A stretch of 41,654 nucleotides of DNA from Bacteroidota bacterium (lineage in GTDB: Bacteria > Bacteroidota > Ignavibacteria > Ignavibacteriales > Ignavibacteriaceae), in the NCBI GenBank assembly GCA_021813585.1, contig JAKAJV010000013.1:1-41654 (forward strand). The letters are read 5' to 3'. The translations under genes were made by a program, and so were the position numbers. The notes below the pieces were generated by a model. It saw only the letters and a list, made by a program, of their open reading frames with translations. It was not told the DNA's origin and made no database searches. This document shows positions 1 through 8,917 of this stretch, piece by piece (position 1 is the stretch's first letter; every line of letters begins with the position of its first letter).

Positions 1-75
1 GTCATACCCGCGAAAGCGGGTATCCAAGATGCGAAAATATGATAAAAAATGGATTCCCACTTTCGTGGGAATGAC
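1..75. repeat. REP-like double palindrome (two inverted hairpins)
   Basis: Two 25-bp arms at 1-25 and 51-75 are imperfect inverted copies of each other, and each arm is itself a hairpin. The left arm contains CCCGCGAAAGCGGG and the right arm CCCACTTTCGTGGG. The four differences between the arms are mostly paired changes that keep each hairpin intact, which suggests selection on structure. This layout is typical of REP/BIME-type dispersed intergenic repeats. The window begins exactly at the left arm, so further copies could lie outside. Nothing else recognisable is seen up to the lysA start at 204. Confidence 0.75.
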
Positions 76-203
76 AATGCGGACATCAAAATGTATTCCT
101 GCGTAACATGAGTAACTAATTACAATACTGCAAATTATTAAAATAAAAGTAAAATTTATTTATTTTAGCACGTTCGGAATTTCAATTATAATTCGGGTGA
201 AAG

Positions 204-1466
204 ATGCAGTACTTAGATTCAGCTTATTTTAAATACAAAGGGAATAACCTATATTGTGAAGGAGTGCCGGTCTCCAAAATTGCGGAAGAATACGGAACGC
301 CGGTCTATATTTACAGCAGGAACTTTTTTATAGACAGCTACAGAAAGTTTAACAACGCGTTCAAAGGCGTTAGACATTCGGTCTTCTTTGCATGCAAATC
401 GAATTTCAATCTAAGCGTAATAAAAACATTTGCAGACCAGGGCTGCGGTGTGGATGTAAACTCCGAAGGCGAGCTGCTGAGGGCGCTTAAAGCAGGAGTT
501 AAACCGGAAAAAATAATTTTAACCGGAGTAGGCAAAACCGAACGCGAAATAATGCTGGGACTTGAGTACGACGTGCTGATGATTAAAGCCGAATCGCCGC
601 AGGAGATTGAGCTGATAAACAGTACTGCAGCATCGATGAACAAAACCGCGCCAGTAGCAATAAGGGTTAACCCGGATGTGGATGCACAGACGCATCCTTA
701 CATTTCCACCGGACTGGCGGAAAACAAATTCGGTATTGAGGCAAAGACGGCGCTGGAAATATTCAGCGATTACCGGAGCTACAAGAATATCAGGTTTACA
801 GGCATAGACATGCACATCGGCTCTCAAATTACAAAGGTAGAGCCGTTTGCAGCCGCGGTTGAGAAACTTGCCGAGCTGTTTCTGCAATTAAAATCAATGG
901 GCGTTCCGCTTGAGCATTTTGATATGGGCGGAGGCATAGGAGTTACTTACAACAGCGAAAAGACATTCGAGCTGGAAGAGCTTGCCGGGCGCCTCTTCCC
1001 CACCTTTAACAAGCTCGGCTGCGATATATTTTTCGAACCTGGAAGATACCTAACCGCTAACGGCGGAATTCTGGCGGCACAGGTGCTTTATACCAAAAAG
1101 AACCACGATAAAAATTTTATAATAATAGACGGCGCAATGACGGATCTTATCAGGCCCAGCATATACGGCGCTTACCACCATATTCAGCCGGTTGTACTGA
1201 ACGGCGCCAATGAGTTAATCGCAGATATAGTCGGCCCGGTTTGCGAGAGCGGCGACTTTCTGGCAAAGAACCGCGAGTTAATAGAATGCAAGCATGGTGA
1301 TTACCTGGCCGTTATGTCTGCTGGTGCTTACGGAATGGTTATGGCCTCAAATTACAACTCGAGAAGGAGGCCTGCGGAAGTGCTTGTAGACGGAGACAGC
1401 TGCAGGCTTATCCGGAGCCGCGAGACATTCGATCATTTAATGTTCGACGAAGAAAAATTATTGTAA
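204..1466 (+). CDS. lysA: Diaminopimelate decarboxylase
   Basis: Pyridoxal-phosphate enzyme that decarboxylates meso-2,6-diaminopimelate to L-lysine, the last step of lysine synthesis, in the cytosol. The 420-residue length is normal for the family. The fold-type III signature is visible: the PLP lysine lies in FACKSN (K65), followed by HIGSQI near residue 205, the phosphate-binding GGGIG near 245, EPGRYL near 278, the catalytic cysteine segment CESGDF near 345, and a C-terminal GAYG near 375. The ATG at 204 puts the normal N-terminus in frame. A TATAAT box lies at 187-192, but it is too close to the start to assign firmly as a promoter. It is the first gene of a tight run; the LD-carboxypeptidase starts 8 bp after its stop. 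Both act on diaminopimelate-related metabolism. Function is assigned with high confidence. Confidence 0.96.
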   Translation: MQYLDSAYFKYKGNNLYCEGVPVSKIAEEYGTPVYIYSRNFFIDSYRKFNNAFKGVRHSVFFACKSNFNLSVIKTFADQGCGVDVNSEGELLRALKAGVKPEKIILTGVGKTEREIMLGLEYDVLMIKAESPQEIELINSTAASMNKTAPVAIRVNPDVDAQTHPYISTGLAENKFGIEAKTALEIFSDYRSYKNIRFTGIDMHIGSQITKVEPFAAAVEKLAELFLQLKSMGVPLEHFDMGGGIGVTYNSEKTFELEELAGRLFPTFNKLGCDIFFEPGRYLTANGGILAAQVLYTKKNHDKNFIIIDGAMTDLIRPSIYGAYHHIQPVVLNGANELIADIVGPVCESGDFLAKNRELIECKHGDYLAVMSAGAYGMVMASNYNSRRRPAEVLVDGDSCRLIRSRETFDHLMFDEEKLL

Positions 1467-1474
1467 GAGAAGAA

Positions 1475-2536
1475 ATGCAGAGAAGAAATTTTTTAAAGAC
1501 CGTTACATCTGCAGCGGCTTTAACTGCGGTAAACCCATTTAAGGGATTCGCAAACTACAAGGTAAAATATCCGCAAGAGGGAATAAAAATTATTAAGCCG
1601 CCCAGGCTTAAAGCAGGCGATACAATAGGACTAGTAGCGCCGGGCAGCTTTATAAACGAAGACGAGCTTAAGGAATCGAAGGACAACCTGGAGGCGCTGG
1701 GATTTAAGGTTGTGTATACCGATAATATCCTGGCAAAGGACGGATACCTTGCCGGCACAGATAAACAGCGCGCGGACGACCTTAACGGGATGTTCGCACG
1801 CAAGGATGTAAACGGTATTGTTGCCGCACGAGGAGGATACGGCTGCACGAGAATCCTTCCTATGCTGGACTATGCGACGATTAAAAATAATCCAAAGATA
1901 ATTGTTGGCTACAGCGATATAACCGCGCTGTTGTTCGGGATATTCAAAGAGACCGGGCTGGTTTGCTTTCACGGCCCCGTAGGAATTTCAACCTTCAATA
2001 AATTCTCCGTAGATAATTTTACCGATGTGCTTATCAAGCCGAAGGACAGGCTTACTTTATACGATGCAACCGAGACGGGTAAGGATGAGGCATATAAGCC
2101 CGTAACAATAAGGACGGGCAAGGCAAGAGGAAAACTTGTGGGCGGCAACCTTTCGCTCGTCGTCTCGGTAATCGGTACTCCTTACGACGTTGATACCGAA
2201 AACAAAATAATATTTTTGGAAGAAGTGGGCGAAGAGCCTTACAGGGTTGACCGGATGCTGACGCAGATGCTTGAGGCAGGAAAATTTAATAAGGCTGCCG
2301 GTGTAATGCTGGGCGTATTTTCAGGGTGCAGGCCCAAGCCGAACGAGTCGGGTATTATAAGCTCGTTCTCGGTGGAAGAAGTACTGTTCGACCGTTTGTT
2401 TAATCTGAATATTCCTGTAGTTTACGGTATGTCGTTCGGCCATATAACAAACAAGTTCACTCTCCCGTTCGGAATTGAAGCCGAGCTAGATTCTCTTGAA
2501 CAAAAAATAACATTACTAGAACCCGCAGTAATTTAA
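1475..2536 (+). CDS. LD-carboxypeptidase (peptidase family S66) with Tat-type signal
   Basis: Serine peptidase of the LdcA/MccF family. LdcA-type members cut the terminal D-alanine from murein tetrapeptides during cell-wall recycling. The N-terminus MQRRNFLK followed by an alanine-rich stretch matches a twin-arginine signal, so the enzyme is probably periplasmic, unlike cytosolic E. coli LdcA. The visible active-site set is the nucleophile in GYSDIT (S147), the acidic segment FLEEVGEEPYRVDRM (about 248-261), and the histidine in SFGHITNKFTLPFG (H323). At 353 residues it is slightly longer than cytosolic homologues because of the leader. It lies 8 bp after lysA and 14 bp before the next gene, so it is probably co-transcribed. 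MccF-like peptide-antibiotic resistance is an alternative role that sequence alone cannot exclude. Confidence 0.88.
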   Translation: MQRRNFLKTVTSAAALTAVNPFKGFANYKVKYPQEGIKIIKPPRLKAGDTIGLVAPGSFINEDELKESKDNLEALGFKVVYTDNILAKDGYLAGTDKQRADDLNGMFARKDVNGIVAARGGYGCTRILPMLDYATIKNNPKIIVGYSDITALLFGIFKETGLVCFHGPVGISTFNKFSVDNFTDVLIKPKDRLTLYDATETGKDEAYKPVTIRTGKARGKLVGGNLSLVVSVIGTPYDVDTENKIIFLEEVGEEPYRVDRMLTQMLEAGKFNKAAGVMLGVFSGCRPKPNESGIISSFSVEEVLFDRLFNLNIPVVYGMSFGHITNKFTLPFGIEAELDSLEQKITLLEPAVI

Positions 2537-2550
2537 CTTAAAGGATTTTT

Positions 2551-3114
2551 ATGAACAGGACTTTAACACTTCTGCCGGCTGTTTTAGCTGCCGCCGTGCT
2601 GTCAAGCTTTTACGGCTGCTTAACATTCCACAAAGTTTCTTACGATGTAACGCTGGTTAGCCCCAACGAAGGATCTGTGGTTGTAACAGCGTACGATTTA
2701 AGATCCACAGCAAAGACGAAAACGGAATTTGAACAGGACAAGAGCAATCTTTTCGACTATATGCTTAAAAGCAGCGAGTTCCTGAAAGACCAGAAAGAGC
2801 AGGGCAAGGATATAGTGGCCAGGAAACTCTTCCTTGAGAACGGGATGCTGGTGGGACAGGGCGAATACAAGTTTACCGATGTAAGCAAAGTTGAAGGCTT
2901 GCGCTACGACGGAGGTTTCCATTATTTAAACCTCAATCTGGACGACAGCGTAATTTCCACCAACGGCGAGATAATAAGATCGAAAGATTTTAAGCGAATA
3001 GTATGGGACAGTACTTTCAAGGAGCTTAAGTTTACAATGCTGGGCAACCCGTTTACAGATAAAAGCAAATTCAAAAGCCTGGCGCCTTACTTCAATCAAA
3101 AGAAGAAGAAATAA
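2551..3114 (+). CDS. Putative lipoprotein or exported protein of unknown function
   Basis: I do not recognise this 187-residue protein. It starts with a hydrophobic leader that ends in SSFYGC, with C23 as a plausible lipid-attachment cysteine, although the position before it is not an ideal lipobox. The mature part is hydrophilic and has a central lysine- and glutamate-rich stretch (about 50-85). Its C-terminus is very basic (QKKKK). No catalytic motif is visible. A weak AAGGA precedes the ATG. It sits 14 bp after the LD-carboxypeptidase and 5 bp before priA, so it belongs to the same transcription unit. Envelope location is inferred from the leader only. Confidence 0.7.
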   Translation: MNRTLTLLPAVLAAAVLSSFYGCLTFHKVSYDVTLVSPNEGSVVVTAYDLRSTAKTKTEFEQDKSNLFDYMLKSSEFLKDQKEQGKDIVARKLFLENGMLVGQGEYKFTDVSKVEGLRYDGGFHYLNLNLDDSVISTNGEIIRSKDFKRIVWDSTFKELKFTMLGNPFTDKSKFKSLAPYFNQKKKK

Positions 3115-3119
3115 TTAAA

Positions 3120-5585
3120 ATGTATGTCGAGGTTGTATTCCCGCTTCCTTTCAGAAACTCATTCACATATTCGGTACCTGCAGAGCTGGAGCCCTTTGCA
3201 AAGGCCGGTGTAAGGGCTGTAGTCCCGTTCGGCAAAAGAACACTTACCGGATTTATAATAAATAAAACCACTACTACGAAAGTTAAAGACAAGATTAAAC
3301 CGATCCAGGATATACTGGATGAAAAGCCGGTCTTTACAAAAAGCTCCTTTAAGTTTTATGAATGGCTATCCGAATATTATCTTTCATCTTTGGGCGAGGC
3401 GCTCAGGCTAGCGGTTCCGCAGGGCACCGACGTAGAGACAAAGAGAAAGATAATTCCCAACGCCGACAGGTGCGAAGAGTTGCTTGAGAGCGAGAGCAAA
3501 AAAAATACAATTAAAGCGAGGATACTGGAAATACTTTCAGAAAAGGAAGAGATTACTCTCTCCCATCTTCAAAAGGCAGCGGGAAAGAAAAACATTTACT
3601 CTACTCTAAGGACGCTAGAGAGCGCAGGCGCGCTGAACATACTTGATGAAATTGATGAAGGCAAGGTTAGGGTAAAAACGGCAAAATATGTAAGGCTGGC
3701 CAAAAGCGTTGCGGAAGTATATGCTTACCTGCCGGAGCTAGACAGCAGGAGTCCTAAGCAGGTAAAAATAATTTTAGAGCTCATAAATAAAAAAGACAGA
3801 TCGCTTGCCGAAGCCGAACTACTGAAGAAGACTGAGGCCTCGCAGTCTTCAATCGAATCGCTAGAGAAGAAAGGCATGGTAGAAGTATTCGAGAAAGAAG
3901 TTGAAAGACGCTACCTTGAAGAATATAAAGAGGACCATAATGAATTCAATTTGACTGCCAGGCAGCAGGAAATAACTGATGAGATAACGCCGGAAATTAT
4001 TAACGGAGAATTCAAGCCTTACCTTCTACATGGAGTAACAGGCAGCGGAAAGACGCAGGTATATATTGAGCTGATAAAAAAAGCATTAGACTGCGGCAAA
4101 ACGGCTTTGATACTTGTGCCGGAAATTTCTCTCACTCCGCAGATTACTTCCAGGCTGTACAATAATTTCGGCGACCATGTAACGGTAATCCACAGCAGAA
4201 TGTCCCTAGGAGAAAGGTACGATTCGTGGAGGAGGATATTAAAAGGAAAATCGAAGGTAGTAATAGGAGCCAGGTCTGCCTTGTTTGCGCCGATGGAAGA
4301 CCTGGGCATTATAGTAGTGGATGAAGAGCACGATGCAAGCTACAAGCAGTTCGAGTCGGTTCCCAAATATAATGCACGGGATTCGGCGGTGATGCTAGGG
4401 AGTATAAATTCTTGCCCTGTAGTCCTGGGCTCGGCCACACCTTCAATCGAAAGCATGCACAACGCATTATCCGGCAAGTTCAAGTTGCTTACTCTGCCGG
4501 AGAGAGTAGACAACGCCAGGCTGCCTGCAATAAGCCTTGTTAACATATCCGCCGAAAGAAAAAAGAAAAGGATGGAGAACGTCTTTTCCAAAATACTCCT
4601 CGACAAAATAGAAGACAGGCTAAAGAAGAAGGAAGGAATAATTATTCTGCAGAACCGGCGCGGCTTTTCTACACAAATATACTGCCAGGACTGCGGCGAA
4701 ATAGAGACGTGCGAGAACTGCTCTGTGCCGATGGTGTACCACATAAATCAAAATATTATTCAATGCCATTACTGCGGGCTTGTAAAGAAGGTGCCTAATG
4801 CATGCACTCATTGCGGATCGCTCTCAATTAAATACTTTGGAACGGGCACGGAAAGAGTTGAAGATGAACTAGGATATTATTTCCCGGGCATAAAAGTAAA
4901 GCGGGTCGATTCGGATTCGATTACAAGAAAAAGCTCGCTTAGCAGGATATTATTCGAGTTCGGCAAGGGCGATATAGATATCCTCGTCGGCACGCAGATG
5001 GTATCCAAGGGACTGGATTTCCCCCGCTTAACACTGGTCGGCGTTATCTCTGCAGAGACTACACTGTGGCTGCCAGACTTTAGGGCAGACGAGAGAACAT
5101 TCCAGCTTTTAACGCAGGTAGCCGGCAGGGCCGGCCGCAGCAAGGTTGAAGGCGAGGTAATTATACAGACCGAGAACGAAAAGCACTTCGCTCTGCAAAA
5201 AGTGCTGCACAACGATTACCGGGGATTCTTTAACAAGGAGATAGCAGACAGAGAGAAACTCGGCTATCCCCCGTTTACGCGCATTTGCCTTATTGAAGCA
5301 AAGGACACGGATGAAGAGAAAGCCAGAGGCGCGATAATTGAATTCCATAAGGAGCTGACTTCGTTTAGAAAGTGGCTGAGCATCTCTTCACCGTCGACTG
5401 CCATAATTTCCAAATTAAAGGGCAGCTACAGGTTCCATATCCTGATAAAAAGCTCAAAGGCTGTAGACCCAGGCGGCGCAATATTAAGGAAGGCCGTACA
5501 GGACTCGTTCATTAATTTTAACCGGAAGTCCAGGTTCAGGGATGTAAAATTAATCTTCGATATAGATCCCCAGAGTATTCTTTAA
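3120..5585 (+). CDS. priA: Primosomal protein N' (replication restart helicase PriA)
   Basis: Superfamily 2 3'-to-5' helicase that recognises abandoned forks and reloads the replicative helicase. The 821-residue chain shows the family order: an N-terminal 3'-DNA-binding domain beginning YVEVVFPLPFRNSFTY, a winged-helix-like region (about 130-280), Walker A GVTGSGKT with K311, and the Walker B box DEEH (401-404). Next come GSATP in motif III, a zinc module starting at C522 and C525 with eight cysteines in CxxC pairs to about residue 565, then GTQMVSKGLDFP and AGRAGR in the C-terminal helicase lobe. It is longer than E. coli PriA (about 730), as is common in Bacteroidota relatives. The ATG is 5 bp downstream of the previous stop. 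It is the last gene of the lysA cluster, with a convergent terminator for the opposite-strand gene immediately beyond. Confidence 0.97.
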   Translation: MYVEVVFPLPFRNSFTYSVPAELEPFAKAGVRAVVPFGKRTLTGFIINKTTTTKVKDKIKPIQDILDEKPVFTKSSFKFYEWLSEYYLSSLGEALRLAVPQGTDVETKRKIIPNADRCEELLESESKKNTIKARILEILSEKEEITLSHLQKAAGKKNIYSTLRTLESAGALNILDEIDEGKVRVKTAKYVRLAKSVAEVYAYLPELDSRSPKQVKIILELINKKDRSLAEAELLKKTEASQSSIESLEKKGMVEVFEKEVERRYLEEYKEDHNEFNLTARQQEITDEITPEIINGEFKPYLLHGVTGSGKTQVYIELIKKALDCGKTALILVPEISLTPQITSRLYNNFGDHVTVIHSRMSLGERYDSWRRILKGKSKVVIGARSALFAPMEDLGIIVVDEEHDASYKQFESVPKYNARDSAVMLGSINSCPVVLGSATPSIESMHNALSGKFKLLTLPERVDNARLPAISLVNISAERKKKRMENVFSKILLDKIEDRLKKKEGIIILQNRRGFSTQIYCQDCGEIETCENCSVPMVYHINQNIIQCHYCGLVKKVPNACTHCGSLSIKYFGTGTERVEDELGYYFPGIKVKRVDSDSITRKSSLSRILFEFGKGDIDILVGTQMVSKGLDFPRLTLVGVISAETTLWLPDFRADERTFQLLTQVAGRAGRSKVEGEVIIQTENEKHFALQKVLHNDYRGFFNKEIADREKLGYPPFTRICLIEAKDTDEEKARGAIIEFHKELTSFRKWLSISSPSTAIISKLKGSYRFHILIKSSKAVDPGGAILRKAVQDSFINFNRKSRFRDVKLIFDIDPQSIL

Positions 5586-5586
5586 C

Positions 5587-5622
5587 AAAAAAAAGTGAGA
5601 CCTGCATTTACGCAAGCCTCAC
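5587..5622 (-). terminator. Intrinsic terminator of the minus-strand Yip1-type gene
   Basis: Read on the minus strand, a stem of GTGAG with CTCAC plus an inner TGC/GCA closes a short loop and is followed by eight T residues (A run at 5587-5594 on the given strand). It lies 35 bp past the stop of the 5658-6500 gene. On the + strand there is no T run after the stem, so it terminates priA only weakly if at all. Confidence 0.8.
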
Positions 5623-5657
5623 CATCAAATATTAATACCGCAGCTTAAACCGTGCTG

Positions 5658-6500
5658 CTAGGCTCCAAAGAATCTTAAGAACGGAACAGCCTTGGTAATG
5701 AAGAATAGCAGCAGTCCGCCTATAAGCCAGATACCGAATACCAGCGCATAGTATTTTCCGGTAGTTGCTGATTTGAACATTTTAGCCAGTCCTATACTTA
5801 AGACAACGTATCCCCATATTGAGAAGATATCCAGCTTAGCCAGAATAAAGCCGACGAAGGTTGAGCGGTCAGAATCCAGGAAGGCGGCAACGCTGGTGTC
5901 GCCGAGTATTCTTCCCATTGCAAATGCAAGTATAGCAGCAAGGACAATCTGGATCATTGCAATATAAGCGGTTAAGCCGCTGGCGACAAGGACAGAAGCA
6001 TAAGGCCCGTCGCCCTTAAGAACAAACTTAACAAACAAGAAATAGATACCGGCCATGATAAAGAAGAATATAAAACCGAAAATTAATATGCCAACCGATT
6101 GAAGGATCATTTGAACCGGTGAAAAGCCCTGACCCATTCTATCTTCAATCTCGTTCAGTCTCTGGTTAGCCTGTTCGCGGGTCATTTGTCCCTTAGCCAC
6201 CATTTCATTAAAGCTTTTCTCCATCTTTTCAATTTGTTTCTGCTGAATCTGGTAGTAAATTTCCTTGTTGCTCATCATTAAGAACTGGGAAATAATAACG
6301 AGCACCAGCATAATAATAACCGGCAGAAACCAGTCAACCGTTTTAGGCGGAAACTTTGCTATTCTATCAAACGTCCTGGAAGGCTCTGTAAAGATACCAA
6401 TAAACTTATCGGAATGACTAAGTTCCGTTTCCATATCTGGCTCTTGCTGCGCACCAGCAGGTTGAGAGGAAGTTGTTTCCTGGGTATCATTATTGTCCAT
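5658..6500 (-). CDS. Yip1-family integral membrane protein
   Basis: Predicted polytopic inner-membrane protein with a charged, Gln/Glu/Ser-rich cytosolic N-terminus of about 45 residues. After the motif FTEPSRTFDRIAKFPPKTVDWFLPV, typical of bacterial Yip1-domain proteins, come about five hydrophobic segments. A charged, Gln/Glu/Met-rich helical stretch (about 75-120) separates the first from the rest. The function of the bacterial family is not established. I chose the ATG at 6500 because a GGAG site at 6508-6511 is 7 bases away; the ATG at 6506 would leave only 1 base. The gene is divergent from tryptophanase and has its own terminator, so it appears monocistronic. Confidence 0.75.
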   Translation of the reverse strand: MDNNDTQETTSSQPAGAQQEPDMETELSHSDKFIGIFTEPSRTFDRIAKFPPKTVDWFLPVIIMLVLVIISQFLMMSNKEIYYQIQQKQIEKMEKSFNEMVAKGQMTREQANQRLNEIEDRMGQGFSPVQMILQSVGILIFGFIFFFIMAGIYFLFVKFVLKGDGPYASVLVASGLTAYIAMIQIVLAAILAFAMGRILGDTSVAAFLDSDRSTFVGFILAKLDIFSIWGYVVLSIGLAKMFKSATTGKYYALVFGIWLIGGLLLFFITKAVPFLRFFGA

Positions 6501-6686
6501 GTACATTCTCCTTAAGGTTAATAGTTAATAGAATTGACTCCAAAGAAATTATTCATAGTTTGTACAAAAGGCAATAAAAAAATTATTAAAATTCCATATT
6601 TTAAAACATAGCAAATAAATATTTTCTTTTTGCCGCAAAACGGTAAAGGGAATTATTGGATTTAATAAATAAATCAAATAAACTTT

Positions 6687-8060
6687 ATGAAAACAATAAT
6701 AGAACCATTTAAGATAAAATCGGTAGAGCCCATCCGTTTTACAACAAAGGATGAGAGGATAAAGCTGATACAGCAGGCCGGTTACAATCCGTTTATGCTG
6801 CACGCGGATGATGTATTGATTGATCTGCTGACAGACAGCGGCACTTCGGCAATGAGCTCAAAGCAGTGGGCAGGTATAATGGACGGCGACGAGTCATATG
6901 CCGGATCGAAAAGCTTTTACCGCTTTGAAGATGCGGTAAAAAAAATTACCGGGCTGAAATACATAATACCAACCCACCAGGGAAGAGCAGCCGAGAAAAT
7001 TCTTTTTTCAACCGTGGGCGGTCCCGGTAAATACTTCCCGAACAATACTCACTTCGATACTACGCGCGCAAACATAGAATTTACAGGCTCGGAAGCAGTA
7101 GACCTGCTGAATGAGACTGGTAAGCATCCGGAAATAAGGGCGGACTTTAAGGGTGATATGGATGTGGAAAAGCTTGAAGGCTTTATAAAAAAGACCGGAG
7201 CCGAAAATATTCCCATCTGCTTCCTTACCGTAACTAACAACTCGGGCGGCGGCCAGCCGGTTTCCATGAAAAACATAAAAGAGGTAAAATCCGTCTGCAA
7301 AAAATACGGCATCCCGCTTTTCCTAGATGCATGCAGGTTTGCGGAGAACGCATACTTTATTAAAAAGAGAGAAAAGGGATACGCAGATAAATCGATCCTT
7401 GAGATTGCCCGCGAGATGTTCTCTTATGCGGATGGAGCGACTATGAGCGCCAAGAAAGACGCGCTTGTTAATATCGGCGGGTTCCTGGCGGTGAATGATG
7501 CGAGCCTGGCACAGCAGTGCAGAAACCTTTTGATTGTTACCGAAGGATTCCCAACATACGGCGGCCTTGCCGGCAGAGACCTGGAAGCAGTTGCACAGGG
7601 ACTGGAAGAGATACTGGATGAGCATTATCTGCAGTACCGAATTAGAAGCATAGAATACATGGGAGATAAGCTTGTGGCGGCCGGAGTGCCGATTATCGAG
7701 CCCCCGGGAGGGCATGCAATATACATCGATGCGAAGAGATTTTTACCGGAGATACCGCCGGAACAATTCCCCGGTCAATCAATAGTATGCGCCTTATACA
7801 TAGAAGGCGGCATACGCAGCGTTGAGATAGGGAGTGTAATGTTCGGGAAGTATGACAAAGACGGCAAGCTGATTCCTCCGCCGATGGAGCTTGTAAGGCT
7901 GGCAATTCCAAGAAGAGTATATACTCAGAGCCATATCGATTATGTAATAGAAGTTATAATCGAAGTATTTAAAAACCGTCATTCGCTTAAAGGATACAAA
8001 ATAATTTACGAGGCACCGATGCTTAGGCATTTTACAGCACAATTTGCTGAGTTAAACTAA
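6687..8060 (+). CDS. tnaA: Tryptophanase (tryptophan indole-lyase)
   Basis: PLP-dependent beta-eliminating lyase that converts L-tryptophan to indole, pyruvate and ammonia. The 457-residue protein follows the tryptophanase/tyrosine phenol-lyase family throughout: DLLTDSGT (about 46-53), PTHQGR (95-100), DACRFAENAYF (214-224), the PLP lysine in MSAKKD (K256/K257), FPTYGGLAGRD (288-298) and IPRRVYTQSH near the end. The two enzymes are told apart by residues equivalent to tyrosine phenol-lyase T124 and R381. Here they are D124 and I381, the tryptophanase pattern. No tnaC-like leader is present: the 180 bases upstream contain no ATG other than the gene's own. There is no clear Shine-Dalgarno site. 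The following gene starts 17 bp later. Substrate preference is inferred from the two diagnostic positions. Confidence 0.88.
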   Translation: MKTIIEPFKIKSVEPIRFTTKDERIKLIQQAGYNPFMLHADDVLIDLLTDSGTSAMSSKQWAGIMDGDESYAGSKSFYRFEDAVKKITGLKYIIPTHQGRAAEKILFSTVGGPGKYFPNNTHFDTTRANIEFTGSEAVDLLNETGKHPEIRADFKGDMDVEKLEGFIKKTGAENIPICFLTVTNNSGGGQPVSMKNIKEVKSVCKKYGIPLFLDACRFAENAYFIKKREKGYADKSILEIAREMFSYADGATMSAKKDALVNIGGFLAVNDASLAQQCRNLLIVTEGFPTYGGLAGRDLEAVAQGLEEILDEHYLQYRIRSIEYMGDKLVAAGVPIIEPPGGHAIYIDAKRFLPEIPPEQFPGQSIVCALYIEGGIRSVEIGSVMFGKYDKDGKLIPPPMELVRLAIPRRVYTQSHIDYVIEVIIEVFKNRHSLKGYKIIYEAPMLRHFTAQFAELN

Positions 8061-8077
8061 GCCGAATACACAATCCG

Positions 8078-8899
8078 ATGAAAATAAAAAAGCTATACAC
8101 CTATAGTAACAAAAGACAGATCTGGCGGCTCATTCCAACCGCTTCCGGTAAACTGGTGATAGAGGAAAGGGATGCAGCCACCAAGGAAGTTTTCTTTGAG
8201 TGCATCGATATCCCGACCGGCAAAAAGATTTTTCACTCCCTGCAGCCGGGAGAGAAATACTGGATCGGGATAGAGACTATACACGACGACATAATATTCT
8301 TTCATAAATACGCCAACCGCGAAATGCCCGTTCATTCCGGGATAATTGCGTACGATATAAGCGTGCAAAAAGAGCTGTGGCAGAATGACGAATATGTTTT
8401 CCTTTTTATCTGGGAAGACAGAATATACTGTTATAAGTCCACATTCGAAGGGAGGAATTATTTTACGGCTGATACCCGCACGGGAAAATTTATTGAAGAG
8501 CTGGGTGAGAATTCCGGTAGTATAAACCAACTGCGCGAAAAGTCATTCAATTCGGCAGACTACAGCAGTTACGGTTTTCCCGAACAGTACGAAGATGGGC
8601 AGCCGGATGATAAGCTGCAAAATATAATAAGCGGGTTTAAAGAAGAGCACGTAATAGCCGGAAAGATCGATTTAATCCGGTTCGGCACTCTGGCTTTGAT
8701 AAGCGCACACGAGGTGCTTGCCGATGGATTTTTGAAGAACAGCTTTTGGGGACTTGATATTTTATCTAAAAAGGTTATTTTTGAAGAAGTGTTGAATTCC
8801 AAAACTAAAACATTTATCCCGGATTCTTTCTTTACAAAAAACAATTTCCTTTTCCTGCTGAAAGAAAAAAGTATTCTTAGCGTTTGTTTAATTAAATAA
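8078..8899 (+). CDS. Conserved protein, probably DUF4905 family
   Basis: A 273-residue soluble protein with no signal peptide. It is rich in beta-strand-like segments with repeated patterns such as GKLVIEERD, GIIAYDISVQKELWQND and FWGLDILSKKVIFEE, resembling blades of a PQQ/WD-like propeller. Its start, KLYTYSNKRQIWRLIPT, resembles the Bacteroidota DUF4905 family from memory; a profile search would settle this. No catalytic motif is visible and the role is unknown. It begins 17 bp after tnaA and is followed 18 bp later by the AMMECR1 gene, so it may be in either transcription unit. Confidence 0.7.
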   Translation: MKIKKLYTYSNKRQIWRLIPTASGKLVIEERDAATKEVFFECIDIPTGKKIFHSLQPGEKYWIGIETIHDDIIFFHKYANREMPVHSGIIAYDISVQKELWQNDEYVFLFIWEDRIYCYKSTFEGRNYFTADTRTGKFIEELGENSGSINQLREKSFNSADYSSYGFPEQYEDGQPDDKLQNIISGFKEEHVIAGKIDLIRFGTLALISAHEVLADGFLKNSFWGLDILSKKVIFEEVLNSKTKTFIPDSFFTKNNFLFLLKEKSILSVCLIK

Positions 8900-8917
8900 T
8901 AAAAGCGAGGAGAATAA

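Noticed and set aside
187-192. TATAAT box upstream of lysA
   Set aside because: Only 12 bp from the start codon, and no -35 hexamer at 16-18 bp upstream.
7323-7715. Long antisense frames within tnaA and other genes (for example 8093-8530, 11537-12004, 15384-15893)
   Set aside because: They are shadows of strongly supported genes on the other strand and show no family motifs or ribosome-binding sites.
6687-8060. Tyrosine phenol-lyase as the identity of the lyase gene
   Set aside because: The residues at the two diagnostic positions are D124 and I381 rather than T124 and R381.
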